Source of the DNA: UBA668 sp043721915
Lineage (GTDB): Bacteria; Actinomycetota; Acidimicrobiia; Acidimicrobiales; Ilumatobacteraceae
Direction: 5' to 3'
Length of the DNA: 22,481 nucleotides
Assembly (NCBI GenBank): GCA_043721915.1
Contig: JAYSPV010000018.1
Location: 1-22,481, forward strand
Shown here: positions 7,068 to 13,882 of the stretch, in pieces
Numbering within the stretch: the stretch's first letter is position 1
Layout of the letters: each line of letters begins with the position of its first letter
Made by a program: the position numbers and the translations under genes
The notes under the pieces: generated by a model
The model's input: the letters and a program-made list of their open reading frames with translations, nothing else
What the model was told of the DNA's origin: nothing
Databases searched by the model: none

Positions 7068-10000
7068 TCATGATCGCCAGTGATCGGCGGTGTCGGAGAT
7101 GGGGAGGGTCAGAAGATCCGCCACCGGCAGGTCGGCCAGTAGGTCGTCTCGGAACGTGCCCTCCGTCTCCGTCACCCAGTCCACCAGGCGGTCGTAGCGG
7201 CGGTCGTACCCCTGCAGCACTCCACGCATGGTCGCTGCGGGCAGCCGATCGTGGAAGCGGACGTGCAGCAGGGTGATGCCGGTGCACGTGCCGCCTTTCA
7301 CCTCCGGTACGAAGATGACCGTTCGCCCGTCACTGCGCCCTCTCCCCACCAGCACCTCGCGCTCGCTGGCGATCCGGCGCTTCGTGCCGACCAGCTGCGA
7401 GTTGCGCTCCACCCGGCTAGGGACTTCACGAGAGATTCCACCCCGATCGACGATCGTGATCGAGGCGCCCTCGTCCGACGAAGGATCACCCTCGATCGCG
7501 TATCTGGTGTAGCCGACCACGGCGGCGACCGCCGGGTCGAGATCGGCCACCACCTTGAGGGCGCGATAACTGAGGCGATCGCGGCCGGCGCCTGTCGCCA
7601 ACAACGCCTGCACGAGAGCCCGATCGAGCACACCCTCGTCACTGCGGCTGATACCGACGGTGACGGTCTTCGCCTGATGCTTGATCGCGTCGATCGGCCG
7701 GGTGAGCTCTTCGATCGCTCGCGTGAGCGCGGCTGTGAGGTCATCGATCACGACGCTCGGTGTGGCGATCTTCCCGGTGGCCCGCTGGTACGCCTCGAGC
7801 GGCGACTCGCTGGAGAGGTCGCGCAGCAGTCCCACCAAACGCACCGCCGTGCTGGCCTCGAGGTGGCCGTCGTACTGGCCGGCGCGCAACCCGTCGAGGA
7901 ACCGTTCGGCATGCGGACCGTGGCCCGCTTGCACGGCTCGCAGCACTTCATCCCCGTCCTCGAACGCGGCGAGCGCATCCTCGATCACCTCTCGCGCTTC
8001 GCGCAGCGGCCGGGCCGAGCCGTCAATGGCGAGCGCTGCCTCGTACCCGAACAGGTGACCGACCATCGCCGACAGCACGAACGAGAGTTCCGAATCCACG
8101 GACGGCACAGTGAGCACGGCCGATGCAGCCGCAAAGCGCTCATCGGCTTCGGTGGCGATCACGATCGGGGTGGCCTTGTGCGCCTTGTAGATCGCGACTT
8201 CCTTCGCGACGTCGTCGGCGGTGCCTCCCACGAGGCCGGCGGCGCACACGAGGATGAGTGGCTCGCTCGACAGGTCGATGTGCTTCTTGTCCTCGGTGAT
8301 GTCGCAGGCGATCGACTTGTAGCAGAGCTCGCTGAGCTTGATCCGAACTTCCTCGGCCGCAACGGCGTTGGGACCGCTGCCGACGATCGCCCAGTAGCGC
8401 TTCGGCGGCGCGAAACGGCGCGCTACCTCGCCGATCACAGCGCGGGTGCCGATCACCTCGACCATTGCCGCGGGCAGCGCGCGCAGCGAGGTGAGCAGCT
8501 CGTGACGCCGCTGTGCGCTTCCCTGGCCGGCCGCCTCCGCGATGGCGCACGCGAGCAGCACCCCCGCCGCAACCTGTGCATAGAACGCCTTGGTACTCGC
8601 GACCGACATCTCCACGTCGCGGCCGTCACTGGTGTACATGACACCATCGGCCTTGTCCGTGAGATCGCTGTTGCGACGGTTGACGATCGCCAGCACCGAG
8701 GCGCCGCGGCCACGGGCGAGATCCACCGTGCGGTTGGTGTCGGTCGTGGTGCCGCTCTGGCTGACCGCGACGATCAACGTGTCGGACATGTCGAATCGGA
8801 GGTGGAAGCCCGACAGCTCGGTGGCAGTGATGGGGTCGACGTCCAGCCTGCCATCCGTCAGCGTGTCGAGGATCGCCGCCATGCTCCGACCGGCGACCGC
8901 CGCGGTGCCCTGGCCGATCACCAGCACCTTGGTGATCTCCCCGCCGGCCAGGCGGGCGGCGATGGCAGCAGGCAGCGCCCGTTCGCCGACCTCGGCCCGC
9001 AGGCCCCCGGGCGTCTCCACGATCTTGCCGCGAAGCGTCTTGCGGAAGCTGTTGGGAGCTTCGCCGATCTCCTTCAACAAGAAGTGAGGAGCGTCACCAC
9101 GATCGATGTCACGGGTGGTGACCGCAGCGGTGACGACCTCGCTGTCGTGGATCGGCAACTCACTTCCGTCATAGGCGAGGCGGCGGACACCGGCGAGCGA
9201 ACCAGCGTTCGCTCCGTCGAGCACGAACACCTGGCCACGACTACCGGTGGGCGACGCGGTCTCGCCATCCACTCGGAGATAGCGCATGGTCTCCTCCACG
9301 ACGCCGTACGGCTCGCTCGCGACCACGAACATGTCGTCACCGAGGCCGACGTACAGTGCCTGGCCGCTGCCGCGCAGCGCGAGATACACCTGATCCGGAG
9401 CGTCCGCCGACATCGCCGCGATGGCAACGCTGCCCTCGAACTCAGCGACCGTGCGCCGGAAGGCCTCACCGAGTTCGGTTCCTGCACCGGCGTGGATTGC
9501 CATCACCGCAGGGATCACCTTTGCATCGGTGGTGATCGGGCCGGCGATGCGCAGCGCATGGTTGACCTTGATGTCGGCATGGTTGTCGACGTCGCCGTTC
9601 AGGACCGCCACCGTGTACGGCAACGCGGCACCCCCGGCTTGTTCCATCTGCTCACCGTTCACCGGGTGGCAATTCGGTTCACTGATGATGCCGACGCTGG
9701 CCCAACGCGTGTGGCCGAGCACAGACAGGCGCGCGCCGGGCTGCGCCAGAGCGAGGCGCAGAAGGCCGTCGGCGTGCACCGCGGCGCGCAACGCCTTCAC
9801 GTTGTCACCCAACTCGCCGATCTCGGCGGCAGCCTTGTAGACGAAGCACAGCCGATCGCCCGCGACGCGAACGCTGCCGCTCTGGAACAGCGGGTCGGTG
9901 CTGCGCCGTGCGATCGAACCGGCCACTGATGGATCGTCGAGATCGAGATCGTGACCCCACACCAACAGATGGATGCCGGCGCTGTCACGGCCACGTACCT

Positions 10001-10460
10001 CCATCCGGTCGATCGCCGAAAGCGCCTGCTGGATGGCGAGATAGCCGGCAACGGCGGCCGGCCCGGCGCCGCGTCCGGTGAGCTCGGCCACGGCGTCGGC
10101 CGTGCGGAGGCGGTCCTTGCGCACGGCCCACACCGCGTCGCGGGCGGCCAGCAGCTCGGCGTTGATCGCCTCGACCTCGTCGGGCGACAGGCCACCATCC
10201 TCCAGCGCCATCTCGCGTGCTGCGATTCGGCCATCCAGCTGATCGAGTCGGGCAGTGATTCCGGCAGCCAGCTCGCTGTGCCCCGCGAGCGCCAGCATCC
10301 CCGGCACTCCGTGCAATGCCATGTCGATGCGCCCCACGAGGGTGGCGGCACCGATCAGCGTTGGCGCTGCCACCGCCTCGTCCAGCATTGCAAGAAGGTC
10401 GTCGGCACGAGGAGTCGTCCGCTCACTGGGCCGAGAAACGATCGCCACGATGCCGCACAT
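7068..10460 (-). CDS. glmS: Expanded glutamine-fructose-6-phosphate aminotransferase (GlmS-type, 1130 residues)
   Basis: Predicted to make glucosamine-6-phosphate from fructose-6-phosphate and glutamine, feeding GlmM next door. Ordinary GlmS has about 600-625 residues. The start is fixed by MCGIVAI, where Cys2 becomes the N-terminal nucleophile. Glutaminase motifs: VRGRDSAG (155-162), HTRWASVG (250-257), NGDVDN (288-293). The isomerase half has two SIS domains: SQSGTTTDT (567-575) and a second from about 688. By hand alignment to E. coli GlmS recalled from memory, Glu711 and His727 match Glu488 and His504 with the same 16-residue spacing, and Lys931 in AKTVTV matches Lys603 of the terminal AKSVTVE. 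Extra sequence: about 125 residues near 15-150, about 105 before Lys931, and a ~195-residue C-terminal region I do not recognise. No Shine-Dalgarno is obvious. A TAACCT element ends 7 bases before the ATG. Confidence 0.88.
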   Translation of the reverse strand: MCGIVAIVSRPSERTTPRADDLLAMLDEAVAAPTLIGAATLVGRIDMALHGVPGMLALAGHSELAAGITARLDQLDGRIAAREMALEDGGLSPDEVEAINAELLAARDAVWAVRKDRLRTADAVAELTGRGAGPAAVAGYLAIQQALSAIDRMEVRGRDSAGIHLLVWGHDLDLDDPSVAGSIARRSTDPLFQSGSVRVAGDRLCFVYKAAAEIGELGDNVKALRAAVHADGLLRLALAQPGARLSVLGHTRWASVGIISEPNCHPVNGEQMEQAGGAALPYTVAVLNGDVDNHADIKVNHALRIAGPITTDAKVIPAVMAIHAGAGTELGEAFRRTVAEFEGSVAIAAMSADAPDQVYLALRGSGQALYVGLGDDMFVVASEPYGVVEETMRYLRVDGETASPTGSRGQVFVLDGANAGSLAGVRRLAYDGSELPIHDSEVVTAAVTTRDIDRGDAPHFLLKEIGEAPNSFRKTLRGKIVETPGGLRAEVGERALPAAIAARLAGGEITKVLVIGQGTAAVAGRSMAAILDTLTDGRLDVDPITATELSGFHLRFDMSDTLIVAVSQSGTTTDTNRTVDLARGRGASVLAIVNRRNSDLTDKADGVMYTSDGRDVEMSVASTKAFYAQVAAGVLLACAIAEAAGQGSAQRRHELLTSLRALPAAMVEVIGTRAVIGEVARRFAPPKRYWAIVGSGPNAVAAEEVRIKLSELCYKSIACDITEDKKHIDLSSEPLILVCAAGLVGGTADDVAKEVAIYKAHKATPIVIATEADERFAAASAVLTVPSVDSELSFVLSAMVGHLFGYEAALAIDGSARPLREAREVIEDALAAFEDGDEVLRAVQAGHGPHAERFLDGLRAGQYDGHLEASTAVRLVGLLRDLSSESPLEAYQRATGKIATPSVVIDDLTAALTRAIEELTRPIDAIKHQAKTVTVGISRSDEGVLDRALVQALLATGAGRDRLSYRALKVVADLDPAVAAVVGYTRYAIEGDPSSDEGASITIVDRGGISREVPSRVERNSQLVGTKRRIASEREVLVGRGRSDGRTVIFVPEVKGGTCTGITLLHVRFHDRLPAATMRGVLQGYDRRYDRLVDWVTETEGTFRDDLLADLPVADLLTLPISDTADHWRS

Positions 10461-10467
10461 GACGAAC

Positions 10468-10531
10468 AGGTTACCGATCGCTCGGGTCGCTGACCCGTCA
10501 CACCAGGATCGGGTCTCGGCCCGGTCTCGGC
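10468..10531 (-). promoter_or_regulatory. glmM-glmS intergenic region: possible glmS promoter, hairpin and direct repeats
   Basis: The 74-base gap between glmM and glmS holds three structures. A -10-like TAACCT (minus strand, 10473-10468) ends 7 bases before the glmS ATG. A perfect inverted repeat CGGGTC-GCT-GACCCG (10483-10497) sits where the -35 region would be. A 9-base direct repeat GGTCTCGGC occurs at 10512-10520 and 10523-10531. With no Shine-Dalgarno visible, a nearly leaderless glmS transcript is possible. The inverted repeat could be an operator or could terminate glmM transcripts. The -35 element is not convincing. Confidence 0.35.
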
Positions 10532-10534
10532 GCC

Positions 10535-11839
10535 TCAGCCGAAGCGAGCGTGGACGTGTTCGGCGAGCTCATCGGCAACGGCCTGCGCCGTGGTCAGTGT
10601 TGCGGCTTCCACCATCACACGGATCAGCGGTTCGGTGCCGCTGGCGCGGATCAGAATGCGGCCGTCGCCACCCAGCAAGCCCTCGGCGGCCTCGATCTCG
10701 GCTGCCAACTCGGCCGCCGCGTGAGGATGGCGTTCGCTCACCCTCACGTTCACCAGAACCTGTGGGTAGCTGGTCATCGCGTGACCGGCCAGCTCAGAGA
10801 GGGACCGACCGCTGTCGTGCACCAATCGTGCGAGCCGAAGCCCCGCCAGCAGCCCATCACCGGTGGTGGCCAGGTCGCGGTAGATGATGTGCCCACTCTG
10901 CTCGCCGCCCACGCTGTAGCTGCCGGCGTCCAGCGACTCCAGGACATAGCGATCGCCGACTGCAGTGGTGGCCACGTCGATTCCGGCCTCGGCCATCGCC
11001 TTGTGGAACCCGAGGTTGCTCATCACCGTGACGACCACGGTGTTGTGGTGGAGCGCACCTTCATCTCGCAGTTGCAGGGCCGCGAGTGCGATCAACCGGT
11101 CGCCGTCGACCACATTGCCGAGGTGGTCGATCGCGATCACACGATCGCCGTCGCCGTCGAACGCCAGACCCAGCTGCGCGCCCCCGGCCACCACAGCGCC
11201 AGCCAGCGACGCAGTGTGGGTCGCGCCGCAGCGATCGTTGATGTTGCGACCGTCGGGGACATCGTGGATGACCACCACGTCGGCGCCCAGCGCTCGGAAC
11301 ACGCCGGGCGCCACCGCCGACATCGCCCCGTTCGCACAGTCGAGGACGATCCGCACACCATCCAGCGAACCACTGACGGTGACTAGGTGAGCGCCGTATG
11401 CAGCACTGTCGCCGTGAGACGCAACGACGCTCGGAGGCAACGGATGGTCGGGCGCCAGCAAGGCCTCGATCGCGCGCTCGACGTCGTCGGACAGCTTCAA
11501 GCCGCCGGGGGCGAAGAACTTCACACCGTTGTCCTGCCATGGGTTGTGCGACGCCGTGATCATGGCGGCCGGCACGCCCCGACGGGCAGACAGCCACGCA
11601 AGACCAGGAGTGGGGATGACACCCAACGCAACCGGCCGCGCGCCGGCCGAGGCCAGGCCGGCAACCACCGCAGCCTCGAGCGCCGGGCCGGACTCGCGGG
11701 TGTCGCGGCCGATCAGCCACTCGCCGCCGCCGAGCACCTGCGCCGCCGCCGCCGCGAGTGCCGCCGCATACTGTGTGGTGAGCACGGTCAGCGCCTCGGC
11801 GCGAACCCCATCGGTTCCGAACGTCAGGTTCACCGCCAC
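10535..11839 (-). CDS. glmM: Phosphoglucosamine mutase
   Basis: Converts glucosamine-6-phosphate to glucosamine-1-phosphate, the step after GlmS toward UDP-GlcNAc. It has 434 residues, slightly short of the typical 445-450. Alpha-phosphohexomutase motifs are in order: the phosphoserine loop TASHNP (95-100, Ser97), the metal loop DGDGDR (228-233), the sugar-specificity loop GGEQSGH (311-317) and the phosphate-binding RASGTEP (398-404). The start codon is GTG (11839-11837), preceded by AGGA with a 5-base spacer. It lies directly upstream of glmS, so consecutive steps are adjacent though in reverse pathway order. It sits downstream of a strong hairpin after rpsI and may be transcribed from its own promoter, which I could not locate with confidence. 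Confidence 0.95.
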   Translation of the reverse strand: MAVNLTFGTDGVRAEALTVLTTQYAAALAAAAAQVLGGGEWLIGRDTRESGPALEAAVVAGLASAGARPVALGVIPTPGLAWLSARRGVPAAMITASHNPWQDNGVKFFAPGGLKLSDDVERAIEALLAPDHPLPPSVVASHGDSAAYGAHLVTVSGSLDGVRIVLDCANGAMSAVAPGVFRALGADVVVIHDVPDGRNINDRCGATHTASLAGAVVAGGAQLGLAFDGDGDRVIAIDHLGNVVDGDRLIALAALQLRDEGALHHNTVVVTVMSNLGFHKAMAEAGIDVATTAVGDRYVLESLDAGSYSVGGEQSGHIIYRDLATTGDGLLAGLRLARLVHDSGRSLSELAGHAMTSYPQVLVNVRVSERHPHAAAELAAEIEAAEGLLGGDGRILIRASGTEPLIRVMVEAATLTTAQAVADELAEHVHARFG

Positions 11840-11944
11840 ACCGTTCCTGTTCGAGTCAGGCGCACAGATTCAGACCCCAGATCATGATTCGGCATCCTGT
11901 ACGGCACGACTCGCCGGGCGGCGCGATGGGGGGCGAAAACGGGA

Positions 11945-11989
11945 ACAGCGCCCGCGGCCATGTCCGCGAACGGACGGCCGGGGCGCTGT
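11945..11989 (-). terminator. Large GC-rich hairpin after rpsI
   Basis: Nested perfect arms pair 11945-11953 with 11981-11989 (9 bp), 11955-11959 with 11976-11980 (5 bp) and 11962-11966 with 11971-11975 (5 bp). The loop is four bases and reads TTCG on the minus strand. The hairpin begins 25 bases beyond the rpsI stop, and on the minus strand it is followed by a short TTTT-containing stretch. This fits a terminator for rplM-rpsI. The U-tract is weak, as is common in high-GC actinobacteria. Confidence 0.65.
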
Positions 11990-12014
11990 GCCATGAACCG
12001 CAGCGACTGACGGA

Positions 12015-12410
12015 TCAGCGCTTGGTGTACTGCTTGGCCTTGCGGGCCTTGACGAGACCGTACTTCTTGCTCTCCTTGCGACGCGGGTCGCGAGTGAGCA
12101 GGCCGGCCTTCTTCAGAGCCGGACGTGCCTCGGGGTCGAGTTCGATCAGCGCACGGGCAATGGCCATCCGCAACGCGCCGGACTGGCCGCTCATGCCGCC
12201 GCCGTGCATGGTGGCATCGACGTCGTACGTCTCTTCGGCACCGACGACGCGCAGCGCCTCGGTGACGATCATCCGCTGCATGGCAGTGGTGAAGTAGGCG
12301 TCGAACGCCTTGCCGTTGATGGTGTGGACACCGGTGCCGGGGCGGAGCCGAGCGCGAGCGACGGCTTCCTTACGACGACCTGTGGTCTGGGTGAGCGGCT
12401 TGGTGGCCAT
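12015..12410 (-). CDS. rpsI: 30S ribosomal protein S9
   Basis: Small-subunit protein whose basic C-terminal tail reaches toward the P-site tRNA. It has 131 residues, normal for S9. Recognisable features are the TGRRKEAVARARL start, the GGGMSGQSGALRMAIARAL segment (about 70-88) and the RDPRRKESKKYG...QYTKR C-terminus, with the final Lys-Arg conserved. It lies 24 bases after rplM, the standard L13-S9 pair. The gap includes GGAAGG, somewhat far from the ATG for an ideal ribosome binding site, so coupling to rplM translation may help. Confidence 0.97.
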   Translation of the reverse strand: MATKPLTQTTGRRKEAVARARLRPGTGVHTINGKAFDAYFTTAMQRMIVTEALRVVGAEETYDVDATMHGGGMSGQSGALRMAIARALIELDPEARPALKKAGLLTRDPRRKESKKYGLVKARKAKQYTKR

Positions 12411-12434
12411 GTGTGTCGGTTACCTTCCGGCGCT

Positions 12435-12899
12435 TCAGCGGGCCTTGGCCGCGGGGATTTCGAACGATACGGGGTTCTGAGCAACGTGCGGGTGCTCGGA
12501 ACCTGCGTAGACCTTCAGCTTCTTGATCTGCTCACGACCGAGCGGCCCGTGGGGCAGCATGCCGCGGATGCTGCGACGCACGGCCTCGGCCGCATCGCGC
12601 TCCATCAAGTGTTGGTAGGTCTCGCTCTTGATGCCGCCCGGGTAGCCGGAGTGGCGATAGACACCCTTCTTGGCGGCCTTGTTCTTGGTGAGCACGACCT
12701 TGGCGGCGTTGACGATGACCACGTGGTCGCCGGTGTCGATGTGCGGAGCGAAGGTGGGCTTGTGCTTGCCACGCAGCAACCGGGCTGCCTCGGTGCACAT
12801 GCGGCCGAGCACCAGATCTTCTGCGTCGATCACATGCCACGTGCGCGTGATCTCGCTGGCCTTGGGGCTGTACGTAGTCATCTTCACCGTGTCACTCAT
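12435..12899 (-). CDS. rplM: 50S ribosomal protein L13
   Basis: Early-assembly large-subunit protein, 154 residues, with a short N-terminal extension over the usual ~142-147. Family features: TRTWHVIDAEDLVLGRMCTEAA (residues 14-35), the GDHVVIVNAAKV segment, YRHSGYPGG and MLPHGPLGREQIKKLKVYAG. The start is the ATG at 12899 because AAGGA lies 7 bases upstream. The frame stays open to 13343, but that extra part is non-homologous and crosses the intergenic region and truA. A second ATG six codons in (12881) is possible but lacks its own ribosome binding site. First gene of the rplM-rpsI operon. Confidence 0.96.
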   Translation of the reverse strand: MSDTVKMTTYSPKASEITRTWHVIDAEDLVLGRMCTEAARLLRGKHKPTFAPHIDTGDHVVIVNAAKVVLTKNKAAKKGVYRHSGYPGGIKSETYQHLMERDAAEAVRRSIRGMLPHGPLGREQIKKLKVYAGSEHPHVAQNPVSFEIPAAKAR

Positions 12900-12933
12900 T
12901 GGTAGGTCCTTCACACGAATACGCCCGGCCCGC

Positions 12934-12957
12934 TGCACTTCACCAGGTGTTGGTGCA
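12934..12957 (-). promoter_or_regulatory. Hairpin in the rplM leader
   Basis: TGCAC (12934-12938) pairs with GTGCA (12953-12957), and an inner CAC/GTG pairing closes a short loop. It lies within the ~77-base leader between the predicted rplM transcription start and its ATG, about 35 bases upstream of the start codon. Leaders of ribosomal-protein operons often carry autoregulatory structures, but I cannot match this one to a known L13 leader. Confidence 0.3.
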
Positions 12958-12982
12958 AGAACGGCTGCCAGGGAACCGTGAA

Positions 12983-13012
12983 ATGATACGGGCATCGCGG
13001 CCAAAGCGGCAA
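12983..13012 (-). promoter_or_regulatory. Predicted promoter of rplM-rpsI
   Basis: On the minus strand TTGCCG (13012-13007) and TATCAT (12988-12983) are separated by 18 bases, close to the housekeeping sigma consensus. This sits in the 161-base gap between truA and rplM and would start transcription near 12976, leaving a leader of about 77 bases. No other strong feature is seen in the gap. Confidence 0.55.
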
Positions 13013-13060
13013 GCGTTGAGCGCGAATGCGCGAATCTCGCCCGTGCCGTGAGCGGCCGTG

Positions 13061-13882
13061 CTACGGCCCAGCGGGCCTCCGCGGCCTGACATCCACCGCG
13101 CGACCGCTCTGGCCGTCCGGGTAGCCGACCTCCCACAACACGAGGCCGTGCGGCGGGGCCACCTGGCCGGCGGTCTGCCGGTCGCGTTGCATCAGGATGC
13201 TGCGCATGTCGCCGGCGCTCAGCTTGCCGAGGCCGACATCCACCAGCGTGCCCACGATCGACCGGACCATCTGGTGGCAGAACGCATTTGCACGGATCTC
13301 GAAGCGCAGCAGTTCCGTGGTCTCGACCCTCACCGTCTTCCATTCGGCCCTGAACACCCGACGCGCCAGCGACCTGGGTGTTTCGTCCTCACCGTGGGGT
13401 GGGCGGCGGCAGAACGTCGCGAAGTCGTGCTCGCCGATCAGCGGATCACAGGCGAGCACCATGCTGGGCACGTGCAGCGGCTTGGTGATGTGCCAGGCCG
13501 AGTTGACGACGAACGGGTTCGGCTCCCGGGCGTTGAGCACGTGGTATCGGTAGTGCCGATAGACGGCGCTGTAGCGCGCGTGGAAGTGCGGGTCGTCCGC
13601 CCACTGGATCTCCCGCACGGCGAGTCCGCGACCACAGATCCGATTGATGCGCCGCTGCACGCCCTCGAGATTGGCACCCTCGGGCAGGTCGAGGCTGACC
13701 ACCTGGCCCCAGCCGTGCACGCCGGCGTCGGTGCGACCGGCGCCGTGCATCTCGATCGGCTGTTGGTGGATGCGCTCGATCGCTTCGCGCAAGTCGCCCA
13801 TCACGGTGCGGACCCCGACCTGTTCGGCGAACCCCGAGTAGTGGGCGCCGTCATAGGCGACGTTGAACCGCGCGCGCCGCAT
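13061..13882 (-). CDS. truA: tRNA pseudouridine(38-40) synthase TruA
   Basis: Isomerises uridines 38, 39 and 40 in the tRNA anticodon stem-loop; 273 residues, normal length. The catalytic Asp52 lies in GAGRTDAGVHGWGQ (47-60). The YRHYRYHV segment and the C-terminal FCHQMVRSIVGTLVDVGLG motif are typical. The start is the ATG at 13882, which shares one base with the dacB stop (TGATG). A GTG one codon earlier is possible, and the longer frame to 13981 is dacB shadow. truA after rplQ is a classic arrangement; here dacB lies between them and truA appears translationally coupled to dacB. Confidence 0.96.
   Translation of the reverse strand: MRRARFNVAYDGAHYSGFAEQVGVRTVMGDLREAIERIHQQPIEMHGAGRTDAGVHGWGQVVSLDLPEGANLEGVQRRINRICGRGLAVREIQWADDPHFHARYSAVYRHYRYHVLNAREPNPFVVNSAWHITKPLHVPSMVLACDPLIGEHDFATFCRRPPHGEDETPRSLARRVFRAEWKTVRVETTELLRFEIRANAFCHQMVRSIVGTLVDVGLGKLSAGDMRSILMQRDRQTAGQVAPPHGLVLWEVGYPDGQSGRAVDVRPRRPAGP

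Noticed and set aside
7251..9929. 892-residue plus-strand open frame
   Set aside because: It is the antisense shadow of glmS; the translation is Arg/His/Asp-rich with no recognisable motif, whereas the minus strand shows conserved enzyme motifs throughout.
9976..10034. Initial thought that the GlmS active-site lysine was lost
   Set aside because: The segment after the second SIS domain (near residue 823) has Arg at the expected place, but a much better match to the terminal AKSVTV motif lies further on at residues 930-935, so the lysine is displaced rather than missing.
12900..13343. N-terminal extension of L13 to a 302-residue protein
   Set aside because: The extension crosses a predicted promoter and truA in another frame; a good Shine-Dalgarno marks the normal L13 start at 12899.
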